The notes beneath the pieces were generated by a model, which was not told where the DNA came from, made no database searches, and saw only the letters and a list, made by a program, of their open reading frames with translations. 64,000 bases of DNA from Paracoccaceae bacterium. GTDB lineage: Bacteria; Pseudomonadota; Alphaproteobacteria; Rhodobacterales; Rhodobacteraceae. How positions within the stretch are numbered: position 1 is the stretch's first letter; the number at the start of each line of letters is the position of its first letter. The stretch is from NCBI GenBank assembly GCA_028284605.1, contig JANQRL010000011.1, positions 62,001 through 126,000 of the forward strand, given 5' to 3'. Positions 48,868 through 57,717 of this stretch are shown here, in pieces. The translations under genes and the position numbers were made by a program.

Positions 48868-48990
48868 GCGCCTGCGGCGCGCCGTTTGTCTCGCCGGGCC
48901 CCTGCGGGCCCGTCTCGGGGTGGGGGCGCCGCCCCCGGCCTGCGGCCTCCCCCGGGATATTTCCGATCCAAAGAAAGGGGGCGCCGGTGG
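48868..48990. repeat. hairpin-rich intergenic repeat (REP-like)
   Basis: The 189-bp gap after the LysR gene contains GCGCC-TGC-GGCGC (48868-48880), GGGCCC-CTGC-GGGCCC (48896-48911), GGGGGC-GCC-GCCCCC (48922-48936) and GGCC-TGC-GGCC (48937-48947), then CCCCCGGGATATTTCCGATCC. I recall similar GC-rich strings ending in a CCAAAGAAAG tail, ubiquitous between convergent Rhodobacterales genes. It most likely acts as a transcript end. Confidence 0.6.
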
Positions 48991-49047
48991 GGTGCGCAGG
49001 ACCTGGCCTGTTGCCCCGGTTGGAGCCCGGTCCATCCGACGGAGGGA

Positions 49048-50238
49048 TCAGGTGCCGTAGGCGCGTGGGGGCTCCATCACGTCGGCGATGGCGGCGAGGA
49101 GGATGTCGGCGATCACGTCGCACTCGGCCTCGGTGAGCCGAGCCGGGAGCCGGACATCGCAGGCCCGCATCAGCATCGCCCGGGTCCGCGGCAGGTCCGG
49201 AATGTCGCCGAGGAAGCGCCAGTTCCAGTAGGCGCGGGCATTGTCGGTCGAGAGGCCGAAGACCTGGACCTTCACGCCGCGGGCGGCGGCGGCGGCCTCG
49301 AAGGCGTGGGTCTCGGCCTCGATCATGGCGTTGAGGTTGAACTGGATCGAATCCGGGGCGCGCTCTTCCGGGCCGAGCTTCTCCGGCACGGTGATCCAGG
49401 GTGAGGCGTTGAGCCGCGCCGCCACAAGGTCGTGATTGCGGCGCCCGTCGCGGACCCGGCGGGGCAATTCGGCGAGCTGCGGGCGGATGATCGCGGCCGA
49501 GAGGTTCGAGAGGCGCAGATTGTAGAGCGGCAGACGGTTCTGCCAGCGGGCGAAGGCGTCCTGGAGCACAGGGTGCTTTTTCCAGTTATGCTCATAGGCA
49601 CCGGACATGATGATCGCGCGGGCCACCAGATCGGCATCGTCGGTGATCAGGATGCCGCCCTCGCCGGCATTGACCAGTTTGTAGGATTGGAAGCTGAAGC
49701 ATCCCACCCGGCCGATCGTGCCGATCTTGCGGCCCGCCCAGGTGGTGCCGAGGCTGTGGGCCGCGTCCTCGATCACCGGGACCTGCGCCGCCTCGCAGAG
49801 CGCCATGATTGCGTCCATGTCCGAGGTATGGCCGCGCATATGGCTGACGATCACCGCTGAGACCTCCGGCAGTTTCGCCGTGAAATCGTCGAGGTCGATC
49901 CGGTAATCGTCGCCGCATTCGCAGAGCACCGGCACGCAATCGGCATGGACCACGGAGGAGGGGACGGCGCCGAAGGTGAAGCCGGGGATCAGGACGCGGG
50001 CATCCCGGGGCAGGCCCAGGGCCTTCAGCGACAGGAACAGCGCGGCGGAGCAGGAGGAGACGGCGAGGGCGTATTTCGTCCCCATCATCGCGGCGAATTC
50101 TGCCTCCAGCAGGGAGACAGGGGCATCGGCGGCGGCGGTGTAGCGGAAGAGATCGCCGGTGGTCAGCAGGCGGGTGACCTCCGCCATGGCTGCTTGGGGG
50201 ATCGGTTCGGCGTCATAGACGTTGGGAATGTCGGACAT
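49048..50238 (-). CDS. DegT/DnrJ/EryC1/StrS aminotransferase
   Basis: A PLP aminotransferase of 396 residues of the DegT/StrS family, typically acting on nucleotide sugars or related keto compounds. The PLP lysine is Lys187 in FSFQSYKLVNAGEGG; Asp158 (VIEDAAHSLG) contacts the pyridine nitrogen. ALAVSSCSAALFLSLKALG binds the phosphate. It lies 94 bp downstream of the FAD oxidase gene in the same direction, at the end of the glutamylation locus. The gap means membership of that operon is plausible but not certain. Its acceptor is unknown. Confidence 0.9.
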   Translation of the reverse strand: MSDIPNVYDAEPIPQAAMAEVTRLLTTGDLFRYTAAADAPVSLLEAEFAAMMGTKYALAVSSCSAALFLSLKALGLPRDARVLIPGFTFGAVPSSVVHADCVPVLCECGDDYRIDLDDFTAKLPEVSAVIVSHMRGHTSDMDAIMALCEAAQVPVIEDAAHSLGTTWAGRKIGTIGRVGCFSFQSYKLVNAGEGGILITDDADLVARAIIMSGAYEHNWKKHPVLQDAFARWQNRLPLYNLRLSNLSAAIIRPQLAELPRRVRDGRRNHDLVAARLNASPWITVPEKLGPEERAPDSIQFNLNAMIEAETHAFEAAAAARGVKVQVFGLSTDNARAYWNWRFLGDIPDLPRTRAMLMRACDVRLPARLTEAECDVIADILLAAIADVMEPPRAYGT

Positions 50239-50332
50239 TTCGGGCCTGCTTTTGGATTTTCCGAAAACGCTCTTCGGGAAAACCTAACATACCCTGCGTA
50301 ACGGGTCCATGACAAACCGGACCGTTGGGCGG

Positions 50333-51628
50333 TTAATGGCCCAGGCGGTCGCGAAGGGAATACCAGGTCATCGCCAGGGCGAGCAGCGGGGCCCGGGCGA
50401 AGCCGCCGCCGGGGAAGTTGGGCACCGGCAGGGTGGCGAGGGTGTCGAACCGCTCGGCCTGGCCCGCGACCGCCTCGGCCATCACCTTGCCCGCGATAGC
50501 GGTGAGCGCCACACCGTGGCCGGAGAAGCCGCCGGCGGCGAGGGTGGTCGGCCCGAGGCGGGTGACCAGCGGCAGGCGGCTCCTGGTGATGCCCAGGGTG
50601 CCGCCCCAATGGTAGTCGATCCGCACCCCCTCAAGCTGCGGGAAGAGCCGGATCATCCGTTTCCTCAGCGCGGTCAGGATGTCGGTCGGGAACCCAAGCG
50701 TGTAGCTCTCGCGCCCGCCGAAGAGCAGGCGGCGGTCCTCGGAGAGGCGGAAATAGTTCACCACGAAGCGGTCGTCGGCCACCGCCACGTCGCGGCTGAG
50801 TACGGTCTCGGCGCGGTCGCCCAAGGGCTCGGTCGCGGCGATGAAGCTGTTGATCGGCATCACCTTGGCGGTGAGCACCCGGTTCAGGTGCGGCAGGTAG
50901 CCGTTGCCGGCGACGAGGATGTGGGAGGCGGTGACGCGTCCCTGGCCGGTATGGACGACGCCATCCTCCAGATCGAGCGCCTCGGTGCGCTCGAAGATGC
51001 GGGCGCCGGCGGCTTCGGCGGCCCGGGCGAGACCGAGGACATAACGCAGCGGGTGGATATGGCCGGTGCCCATGTCGAGAATGCCGCCCTGATAGACCTC
51101 GGACCGGCACAGGTCCTGAAACGTGCGGCGGTCGAGGGACTGCACCTCATAGCCATAATGGCGGCCGAGCCAGTCGGCGTAGTTGTGCAGCTCAAGCGTG
51201 CCGGCGAGGGTCCAGTCGCCATGGGCCACCCCGGGCGTGTAGCGGGCCTCGGGCGCATGTTTCGCGGCCAAGTCGCGGACCATGCCCTTGGCCTCTTCGG
51301 CGAGGTCCCAAAGGTGGCGGGCCGGGCCGGGGCCGAGTGTTTCGGCGAGCCAGATCTGGTCCTTGTTGAACCCCGAGCCGACCTGGCCGCCGTTCCGCCC
51401 CGAGGCGCCGAAGCCGACGCGATGGGCCTCCACCACGACGACATCGAAGCCGCGCTCGGCCAGATGCAACGCCGCAGTGAGCCCGGTGAAGCCGGCGCCG
51501 ATCACGCAGACGTCGGCCCGCACCTCACCCAGGAGCGGCGCCCGCTCCGGCTGAAGATCGGCGGTGGCGGCGTACCAGCTCTCCGGATAGTGCCCGGGGC
51601 GGTCGTTGCGGTAGAGCGGGCTGGTCAT
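50333..51628 (-). CDS. PuuB-like FAD-dependent amine oxidase
   Basis: A 431-residue FAD oxidoreductase of the DAO (glycine/D-amino-acid oxidase) fold. It is close to PuuB (gamma-glutamylputrescine oxidase). The dinucleotide-binding motif is VIGAGFTGLTAALHL (about 42-56), with GASGRNGGQVG typical of PuuB-like enzymes. A late GGFSGHGVALT segment contacts FAD. In the locus it would oxidise a gamma-glutamylated amine. The start at 51628 overlaps the methyltransferase stop (ATGA). Confidence 0.88.
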   Translation of the reverse strand: MTSPLYRNDRPGHYPESWYAATADLQPERAPLLGEVRADVCVIGAGFTGLTAALHLAERGFDVVVVEAHRVGFGASGRNGGQVGSGFNKDQIWLAETLGPGPARHLWDLAEEAKGMVRDLAAKHAPEARYTPGVAHGDWTLAGTLELHNYADWLGRHYGYEVQSLDRRTFQDLCRSEVYQGGILDMGTGHIHPLRYVLGLARAAEAAGARIFERTEALDLEDGVVHTGQGRVTASHILVAGNGYLPHLNRVLTAKVMPINSFIAATEPLGDRAETVLSRDVAVADDRFVVNYFRLSEDRRLLFGGRESYTLGFPTDILTALRKRMIRLFPQLEGVRIDYHWGGTLGITRSRLPLVTRLGPTTLAAGGFSGHGVALTAIAGKVMAEAVAGQAERFDTLATLPVPNFPGGGFARAPLLALAMTWYSLRDRLGH

Positions 51629-52359
51629 TCTCGCTTGCCGTAGAGCGTTACATGCATCCGGCTCTCGGCGGTGAACGGGTCCTGCGCCCAGCTTCCCCAT
51701 CGTTCGAGCCGGCGCAGCCCGGCGATATCGGCCATCAGGTCCAGTTCCTGAGGCCAGGCATAGCGGAGGACCAGCGGGGAGAGGGTCGTGCTCTGCGGCG
51801 TGATCCGCACCCGTTGCATGGTTAGGACCTGCTCGACCGGATCGTGCAGCACGGCCTCGTAATCCAGCAGGTCCATTCTCACCGCGCGCGCCTTCATCCG
51901 CTGGTGGTCGCTGAAGGCAGCGACATCAGGCACAAAGGTCTCGACCAGGAAATGCCCGCCCGGGGCAAGCCGGTCGGCGACATTGCGAAAGAGCCGGACC
52001 TGAGCCTCCTGGCTGGTCAGGTTGAACAGCATGTTGAAGACCAGAAAGACGAAGTCGAAGGGACCCGTGACCCCGACATCGGCCATATCGCCGATGGTGA
52101 CCGGGATGTCCGCGCCGCCCGCTTTGCTCCTCAGAACCGCAACCATATCGGGCGATCCGTCGATCCCTTCGATCCGGTGGCCGAGCCGCGCGAGCGGCAG
52201 GGACATCCGGCCCGTCCCGATAGCAAGCTCGAGGATGCGCGCCTGGGGGCCCGCGAGGTCGGAGATCAGCGCGACACTCTCCGCCGTCGTGCCGGGATCG
52301 TGCCGCGCGTCGTATTCCGCGGCATAGAGCGCGCCGAACGTGTCCGGGCCGAACTCCAT
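51625..52359 (-). CDS. class I SAM-dependent methyltransferase
   Basis: A 244-residue class I methyltransferase. The SAM-binding motif I is ILELAIGTGRMSLPLA (ExxxGTG), motif II GIDGSPDMVA, and a later LAPGGHFLVETFVPD segment is motif post-III. There is no signal peptide. It sits between the glutamine synthetase (5-bp gap) and the oxidase (4-bp overlap), an unexpected neighbour. It could methylate an amine, a gamma-glutamyl intermediate or a product. No close family name is evident. Confidence 0.85.
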   Translation of the reverse strand: MEFGPDTFGALYAAEYDARHDPGTTAESVALISDLAGPQARILELAIGTGRMSLPLARLGHRIEGIDGSPDMVAVLRSKAGGADIPVTIGDMADVGVTGPFDFVFLVFNMLFNLTSQEAQVRLFRNVADRLAPGGHFLVETFVPDVAAFSDHQRMKARAVRMDLLDYEAVLHDPVEQVLTMQRVRITPQSTTLSPLVLRYAWPQELDLMADIAGLRRLERWGSWAQDPFTAESRMHVTLYGKRE

Positions 52360-52364
52360 CGACC

Positions 52365-53717
52365 TTACACCGTCAGCAGGAGATGCTCCCGCTCCCACGG
52401 GCTGATGACCTGGAGGAACTCCTCATATTCCGCGCGCTTCACGATGGAATAGACCCGCGCGAACTCCGCCCCCAGCACCTCGCGCACGGCCTCATCCGCG
52501 TCGAAGAGGTCGAGCGCGGTCCAGAGGCCCTGGGGCAGGTCGCCGTCGCCGTCATAGGCGTCGCCCCGGTAGCGTTTGTCGGGGCGCACCTCGTTCTTCA
52601 GGCCCAGATAGCCGCAGGCGAGGCTCGCCGCGATGCAGAGATAGGGGTTGCAATCCATCCCGGCGAGGCGGTTTTCGATCCGGCGCGCCTCCGGTTCCGA
52701 GACGGGGATGCGGATGCCGGTGGTGCGGTTGTCGCGGCCCCATTCGAGATTGATTGGCGCGGCGTGGTCGCGGACATAGCGGCGGTAGCTGTTCACATAG
52801 GGCGCGATCAGCGCGATCACCGAGGGCAGGTATTCCTGCAAGCCGCCGATGAAGTGGAAGAACGCGTCCGTCTCGCCGCCCTGGGGCCCGGCGAAGATGT
52901 TGCGCCCGGTCTCGTCGAGCACCGAATGGTGGACATGCATCGCGCTGCCCGGCTCGCCTTCGATGGGCTTGGCCATGAAGGTGGCGAAGCAATCATGTTT
53001 CAGCGCCGCCTCGCGCAGGAGCCGTTTGAAATAGAACACCTCGTCGGCGAGCTTCACCGGGTCGCCGTGGCGCAGGTTGATCTCAAGCTGTCCGGCGCCG
53101 CCCTCCTGGGTGATGCCGTCGATCTCGAAGCCCTGAACCTCGGCATATTCGTAGATGTCGTCGATGACGGGCCCGTATTCATCCACGGCGGACATCGAAT
53201 AGGCCTGCCGCGCCGCGGCGGGGCGTCCGGTGCGGCCCATCATCGGTTCGATGGGTTTTGCGGGGTCGGTGTTCCGCGCGACGAGGAAGAACTCCATCTC
53301 CGGCGCCACGATGGGGGTCCAGCCCTCCGCCTCGTAAAGCGCCACCACCCGTTTCAGGACATTGCGCGGGGCGTAGGGGATCGCGTTGCCCTTCTGGTCG
53401 AAGGCGTCGTGGATCACCTGGAGTGTGCCATCGGCGGCCCAGGGCGCGGCGGTGGCGGTGGAGAGGTCGGGGGTCAGCACCATGTCGGGCTCGGTGAAGC
53501 CTTCTTCGCCCGCGGCCTCGCCCCAATCGCCGGTGATGGTCTGAAAGAATATCGAGTTCGGCAGGTGGAATTTCTGCTGCCGCTCCCATTTCGCCGCCGG
53601 CACCGCCTTGCCGCGGGCGACGCCCGGCAAGTCGGCGATGATGCATTCCACCTCGTCGAGACGATGGCTGTCGAGATAGGCCCGCGCCGCCTCGGGGATC
53701 TGCTCGGACCAGGTCAT
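52365..53717 (-). CDS. PuuA-like glutamine synthetase
   Basis: A 450-residue type III-like glutamine synthetase related to PuuA (gamma-glutamylputrescine synthetase). It likely ligates glutamate to a free amine. The metal-binding residues are visible in PEMEFFLV, EINLRHGD and MHVHHSVLDETGRNIF. Residues around NPYLCIAASLACG and ADLPGVARGK are those typical of PuuA-like proteins rather than the nitrogen-assimilation GlnA. The start overlaps the amidotransferase stop by 4 bp. It is one of two PuuA-like enzymes here. Confidence 0.9.
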   Translation of the reverse strand: MTWSEQIPEAARAYLDSHRLDEVECIIADLPGVARGKAVPAAKWERQQKFHLPNSIFFQTITGDWGEAAGEEGFTEPDMVLTPDLSTATAAPWAADGTLQVIHDAFDQKGNAIPYAPRNVLKRVVALYEAEGWTPIVAPEMEFFLVARNTDPAKPIEPMMGRTGRPAAARQAYSMSAVDEYGPVIDDIYEYAEVQGFEIDGITQEGGAGQLEINLRHGDPVKLADEVFYFKRLLREAALKHDCFATFMAKPIEGEPGSAMHVHHSVLDETGRNIFAGPQGGETDAFFHFIGGLQEYLPSVIALIAPYVNSYRRYVRDHAAPINLEWGRDNRTTGIRIPVSEPEARRIENRLAGMDCNPYLCIAASLACGYLGLKNEVRPDKRYRGDAYDGDGDLPQGLWTALDLFDADEAVREVLGAEFARVYSIVKRAEYEEFLQVISPWEREHLLLTV

Positions 53718-54394
53718 GCGATCCGCCGTTCGGTGAAGAACCGGGCCATCTGGGCGGCCAGGAGCGCCTGTTCGACCGGTGCGTTCAGCCCTTCGCGCGC
53801 CGCGTCGAGGAGCGGCGCCGGGACCGTCCTGCCGCGATGTTCGATAAGGTTGGCGACCGAGGTCTCGTCGAATTCCGGATGCGGCTGCACGGTGAAGGCG
53901 CGGTCGCCATAGACCAGGGCCGCATGGGCGCAATTCGGGTGGGTGGCGATGGTCTCCGCCCCCTCAGGCGCCTGGGTCACCTGATCCTGATGCCAGGCAT
54001 TGAGCGCGACCTCAGTCCCGTTCCAGTCATAGACCTGCCGGCCCACGGACCAGCCGCCGTCGAATTTCTCGACCCTGCCGCCAAGCGCCTGGGCCACGAT
54101 CTGATGGCCGAAACAGACGCCCACGACGGGCACCTCCGCCGCATAGGCGGCGCGGATCAGGGCCTCGAGCGGCGCAATCCAGGGATGGTCCTCGTAGGCC
54201 CCGTGTTTGGAGCCGGTGATGAGCCAGCCATCGGCGGCGTCGGGCCCGTCGGGGAAGTCCATATCCACCACGTTCCAGGTCTCGAAGTCGAAGCCGCGCC
54301 CGGCGAGGAGCCGCATGAACATGGCCGCGAAATCGCCCTGGGAGGCGCGCATCTCGTCCGGCACGTGACCCGTCTGAAGGATGCCGATCTTCAT
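53714..54394 (-). CDS. class I glutamine amidotransferase-like hydrolase
   Basis: A 226-residue class I glutamine amidotransferase-fold protein. The triad is Cys94 (GVCFGHQI), His172 and Glu174 (PHPEF). Being next to glutamine synthetase-like genes, it probably removes gamma-glutamyl groups at the end of the pathway, by analogy with PuuD. PuuD, however, belongs to a related but distinct family. The start MKIGILQTGHVPDEM is common to Rhodobacterales proteins of this type. The next gene starts 4 bp inside it. Confidence 0.87.
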   Translation of the reverse strand: MKIGILQTGHVPDEMRASQGDFAAMFMRLLAGRGFDFETWNVVDMDFPDGPDAADGWLITGSKHGAYEDHPWIAPLEALIRAAYAAEVPVVGVCFGHQIVAQALGGRVEKFDGGWSVGRQVYDWNGTEVALNAWHQDQVTQAPEGAETIATHPNCAHAALVYGDRAFTVQPHPEFDETSVANLIEHRGRTVPAPLLDAAREGLNAPVEQALLAAQMARFFTERRIA

Positions 54395-54449
54395 GAAATC
54401 ACCGAAGGTTAGGGCTGGGCGCGACGCTACTCCGGCGCCACGGGGGCCG

Positions 54450-55754
54450 TCAAACGCTCTCCCAGGTCAGGCGCCTCAGGGCGTCAGGGTTGAGCCCGCC
54501 GAAGCGGGCGTGTTCCTGACGCTTGGTCAGTACCAGATTCTCGATCAGTTGCGGCGCGAAGATGCGGGCGATCAGCGGGTCTGAGGCGAAGCGCTCGATG
54601 GCGGTCTCCCAATCCGGCGCAAGGCGGGGCAGGTCAGCGCCATAGGCATTTCCGGTGATCGGGGCGGGCGCGGTGGCCCGATCCTCGATCCCGGTCAGGG
54701 CGGCGCCGAGGATCGTGGCGAAGACGAGGTAGGGGCAGGTATCGCCCCCCGCGACCCGGTGCTCGATCCGGCGGGCCGCCGGTGCGCCGCCGGGGATGCG
54801 GATCGCGGCGGTGCGGTTCTCATAGCCCCAGCCTGCGGATGTGGGCGCATGGGCGCCATCGACGAAGCGGGCATAGGAATTCGCATGGGGCGCGAAGATC
54901 AGCGTCGAGACCGGCATCGCGGCGAGGCATCCCGCCACGGCCTGCCGCAAGGTGCCGGACCCCTCGGCGCTGCCGTCATCGAAGACGTTGAGGCCCTCGG
55001 CATCGAGCACCGAGACATGCAGATGCAGCCCGTTCCCGGCCTCGTCGGGATAGGGCTTGGCCATGAAGGTCGCGGCCATCCCGTGCTTGCGCGCCATGCC
55101 CCGGACCAGCATCTTGAAGAGCCAGCAATCGTCGGCGGCGTCCATCGCGCTCCGGTGCGTCAGGTTGATCTCGAACTGCCCGTGCCCGCTCTCCGAGATC
55201 GCGGCCTGGGCCGGGATACCCATGGCCTCGGCGCCGGCATAGAGGTCGGTGAAGAAGGCGTCGAACGCGTCGAGGGCGCCCAGCGACAGGATCGCGTCCC
55301 CTGGCGGCGGGGCCGAGCGGCCGGGAGGCGTGGCCGGAACCGGGCCCTTGGGGGTGTCGGCGACCAGATAGAACTCCAACTCCGTCGCCGCGATCACCTC
55401 CCAGCCCCGCGCCGCGTAGCGGTCGAGCACGGCGGCGAGGGCATGGCGCGGATCGCCGTCGAACGGGGTTTCGGCGTCATGATGCATCGCCATCGGGTAG
55501 AGCACGGCCTCGCCGGGCAGCCAGGGCATCGGCACCGGCCCGCGCCCCGTGGGCAGGAGCATCCCGTCCGCGTCCCCGGTCTCGAAGAGCAGCGGCGAGG
55601 CTTCGATATCGGCGCCACTGACGTCGAGATTCAGCGCCGAGAGCGGCATCCGCGCGGCGCCTCCCGCCAGTTTCTCGGCATACTCCGCCGGCAACCGCTT
55701 GCCCCGCGCCTGGCCGTTCAGGTCGCAGGCGGCGATCCTGAGCGCGCCGCTCAT
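54450..55754 (-). CDS. second glutamine synthetase-like ligase
   Basis: A 434-residue glutamine synthetase-like enzyme starting close to the ADLPG-type region of its neighbour, so it lacks roughly 17 N-terminal residues found in the first copy. Motifs include TELEFYLV, GLHLHVSVLDAEGLNVF, RIPGG and GGDTCPYLVFATIL. The pair of ligases may have different amines as substrates or form a hetero-oligomer. It overlaps the ABC permease stop by 4 bp (ATGAGC), so it belongs to the transport operon. Also possible: a pseudoenzyme; the metal and glutamate sites look conserved. Confidence 0.87.
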   Translation of the reverse strand: MSGALRIAACDLNGQARGKRLPAEYAEKLAGGAARMPLSALNLDVSGADIEASPLLFETGDADGMLLPTGRGPVPMPWLPGEAVLYPMAMHHDAETPFDGDPRHALAAVLDRYAARGWEVIAATELEFYLVADTPKGPVPATPPGRSAPPPGDAILSLGALDAFDAFFTDLYAGAEAMGIPAQAAISESGHGQFEINLTHRSAMDAADDCWLFKMLVRGMARKHGMAATFMAKPYPDEAGNGLHLHVSVLDAEGLNVFDDGSAEGSGTLRQAVAGCLAAMPVSTLIFAPHANSYARFVDGAHAPTSAGWGYENRTAAIRIPGGAPAARRIEHRVAGGDTCPYLVFATILGAALTGIEDRATAPAPITGNAYGADLPRLAPDWETAIERFASDPLIARIFAPQLIENLVLTKRQEHARFGGLNPDALRRLTWESV

Positions 55755-56560
55755 CGGATGATGTTCGGTTTCAGACGCATCCGGGCCCGCGCCTCGTTCG
55801 GCAGATGCCGGTTGAGGCGCCGGTTGATCGCCCCGAAAAGCGCGATGATCGCGAGCGTGAAGAGGATGAAATAGACGGCGAGGATCGGGTAGGGGATGAA
55901 CGGGTTGAAGGTCCGGTCGGCGAAATAGTTGGCGTAGTAGAGCGCATCGCCCCGTTGCTGCAGCGCCGGGAAGCCGGTGAAGAAGACGAGCGTGGTGGCG
56001 TGGAAGAGGAAGATCGCCTCGTTCGTATAGGCCGGCCAGGCGAGCCGCAGCATCGTGGGCCAGGTGATCTTGCGGAACTTCGACCAGCCGGAGAAGCCAT
56101 AGGCATCCGCCGCCTCCAGATCGCCCTTCGGGATCGATCTCAGCGCGCCGTAGAAGATCTCGCCGGAATAGGCCGCGGTGTTGAGGAACAGGACCACCAG
56201 CGCCCCGAGCCAGGCCGAGGTGAAGGCGTCGAAGAACGGGTAGGGGCCCTTGAGCGACAGGAAGAAGAAATAGGCGAAGAAGAACTGGATGAAGAGCGGC
56301 GAGCCCCGGAAGACGAAGATGAACCATTCCGAAGGTTTGCGGATGAGCCAGGTATCGGATGCCTTGCCGAGGGCGACTGCGGTGGCGAGGAAGAACCCGA
56401 CGCCGAGGGCGAGGATGGCGAAATAGACGTTCCAGATCATCCCCGAGCCGATCAGCACGACCTGCTGGCAGAAGGTGAAATCCGTGCGCGGCAACAGCCG
56501 CTCGCCGATCCCGATGGAGCGCAGGCCGTAATCGGCGAGGGTCTGGAGGCAGTCGTCCAT
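55751..56560 (-). CDS. polar amino-acid ABC transporter permease (HisM type)
   Basis: A 269-residue permease of the HisM/OccM type, forming half of the channel. It has five to six helices with an EAA-like loop (EAADAYGFSGWSKFRKITWPTMLR, quoted in part as EAADAYGFSGWSKFRK). Its stop overlaps the ligase start by 4 bp. The partner permease lies 199 bp upstream. ATG 56560 is plausible. The substrate would be a basic or polar amino compound. Confidence 0.9.
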   Translation of the reverse strand: MDDCLQTLADYGLRSIGIGERLLPRTDFTFCQQVVLIGSGMIWNVYFAILALGVGFFLATAVALGKASDTWLIRKPSEWFIFVFRGSPLFIQFFFAYFFFLSLKGPYPFFDAFTSAWLGALVVLFLNTAAYSGEIFYGALRSIPKGDLEAADAYGFSGWSKFRKITWPTMLRLAWPAYTNEAIFLFHATTLVFFTGFPALQQRGDALYYANYFADRTFNPFIPYPILAVYFILFTLAIIALFGAINRRLNRHLPNEARARMRLKPNIIR

Positions 56561-56688
56561 GGTCAGGCCGCCTCCACGCGATAGGAGAGCCGGGCAGCGT
56601 CCGACCTCGGGTGGGCGCCTGAAAGGTCTCTACAGTGCGAGGCGCCGATGTTCCGTATGCCAATGGTTCGGTGCGGGACGTTGACAAG

Positions 56689-56736
56689 GCGCCCTCCCGG
56701 GGGGGAGGTCGGGCGCTGCCCGGCGTGCCGCCGGGC
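56689..56736 (-). other. hairpin cluster between the two permeases
   Basis: The 199-bp gap between the permease genes holds CCTCCC/GGGAGG (56693-56698, 56703-56708), GCGCCC/GGGCGC (56689-56694, 56711-56716) and a perfect GCCCGGC-GTGCC-GCCGGGC stem (56718-56736). Such a gap in an ABC operon suggests partial termination or internal mRNA processing. I see no gene here. Confidence 0.4.
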
Positions 56737-56759
56737 GACATGGCTCAACCATCGCGCCT

Positions 56760-57566
56760 TCACGCCGCCGCCTTCCGCTGGGCCTCGCCCGCCGCCGTGG
56801 CCTGGCCGTGGCTGAGCCGGACCATCAGCCGGTCGAGCGCGATCTCGGAGACCCGGGTGAAGGCGAGGTAGAAGATCAGCAGCACCAGAAAATACCACAT
56901 CCGCCAGTCCCCGTGCGGGTAGTCGGTGAATTGCGGCGTGGCGATCCCGCCCAGTTCCCGGGCCCAGTAGACGATGTCCTCGACCCCAAGCAGGAACAGC
57001 AAAGGCGTCGCCTTGATGAGCACCATCCAGAGGTTCGAGAGGCCGGGCAGGGCATAGACCCACATCTGCGGCACCAGAATGCGCCAGAAGGTTTGACGTT
57101 CGGTCATGCCGTAAGCCTCGGCCGTCTCGAGCTGCCCGCGCGGCACCGCCCGCATCGCGCCGTAGAGCACGTTGGCGGCAAAGGCGCCGAAGACGATGGA
57201 GAAGGTCAGGACCGCCAGCATGAACCCGTAGGTCTCGTGGATCCATTGCGGCGCGTTGCCGAGCGGCAGCTTCGCCTGGGCGCAGACGATGAAATCGTTG
57301 CCCTGGCGGATCGGTTCGGTCCAATCCGGGCACAGGACCCGGTGTCGGACCCACTCGAAAGCCTGATCGAGGGCGATGACGAAGAAGAGGAAGAAGGCGA
57401 TGTCGGGCACACCGCGCACGATGGCGGTGTAGCCCTTGCCGAGCAGGCTCAGCGGCAGGACCTGGCTCCGCGCCGCCGCCGCGCCGGCGAACCCGAAAAG
57501 CAGCGCGGAGGGCGCGGTGATGGCGAGCAGCAGAAGGACCGTCCCGAACGAGACGTAGAAGCCCAT
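56760..57566 (-). CDS. polar amino-acid ABC transporter permease (HisQ type)
   Basis: A 268-residue permease, using the ATG at 57566. An in-frame TTG at 57614 would add 16 residues but has no ribosome-binding site. The EAA-like loop is ETAEAYGMTERQTFWRILVPQMW (quoted in part as ETAEAYGMTERQTFWRIL). The N-terminal helix follows MGFYVSFGTVLLLLAI. It would pair with the HisM-type permease. The next gene upstream in the transcription direction is the small membrane protein, so the transporter operon is split at this point. Confidence 0.87.
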   Translation of the reverse strand: MGFYVSFGTVLLLLAITAPSALLFGFAGAAAARSQVLPLSLLGKGYTAIVRGVPDIAFFLFFVIALDQAFEWVRHRVLCPDWTEPIRQGNDFIVCAQAKLPLGNAPQWIHETYGFMLAVLTFSIVFGAFAANVLYGAMRAVPRGQLETAEAYGMTERQTFWRILVPQMWVYALPGLSNLWMVLIKATPLLFLLGVEDIVYWARELGGIATPQFTDYPHGDWRMWYFLVLLIFYLAFTRVSEIALDRLMVRLSHGQATAAGEAQRKAAA

Positions 57567-57717
57567 ATGCTTGCCCGTGGTCAGGTAGCAGGCGAACCAC
57601 CGTGCGGTTCCCAATGTCTCAGGATTTGAGCAAAACTCGAAGATGCCCGTCAGTCCCCGCTAACCCTCCGCCCGACCTTATCGAAACGGCGCGGGGATGC
57701 CAGCGGCAACCTGGCTG

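Noticed and set aside
50239-50332. Riboswitch between the DegT gene and the FAD oxidase gene
   Set aside because: The 94 bases contain only an AT-rich promoter-like stretch; no conserved riboswitch core is seen.
54450-56741. A 763-codon minus-strand frame joining ligase 2 with upstream sequence
   Set aside because: Only the last 434 codons, from the ATG at 55754, match a glutamine synthetase-like protein; the upstream part is an out-of-frame reading of the permease.
56563-57600. A 345-codon minus-strand frame across the second permease and the gap
   Set aside because: It overlaps the well-supported HisQ-type permease in another frame and shows no family features.
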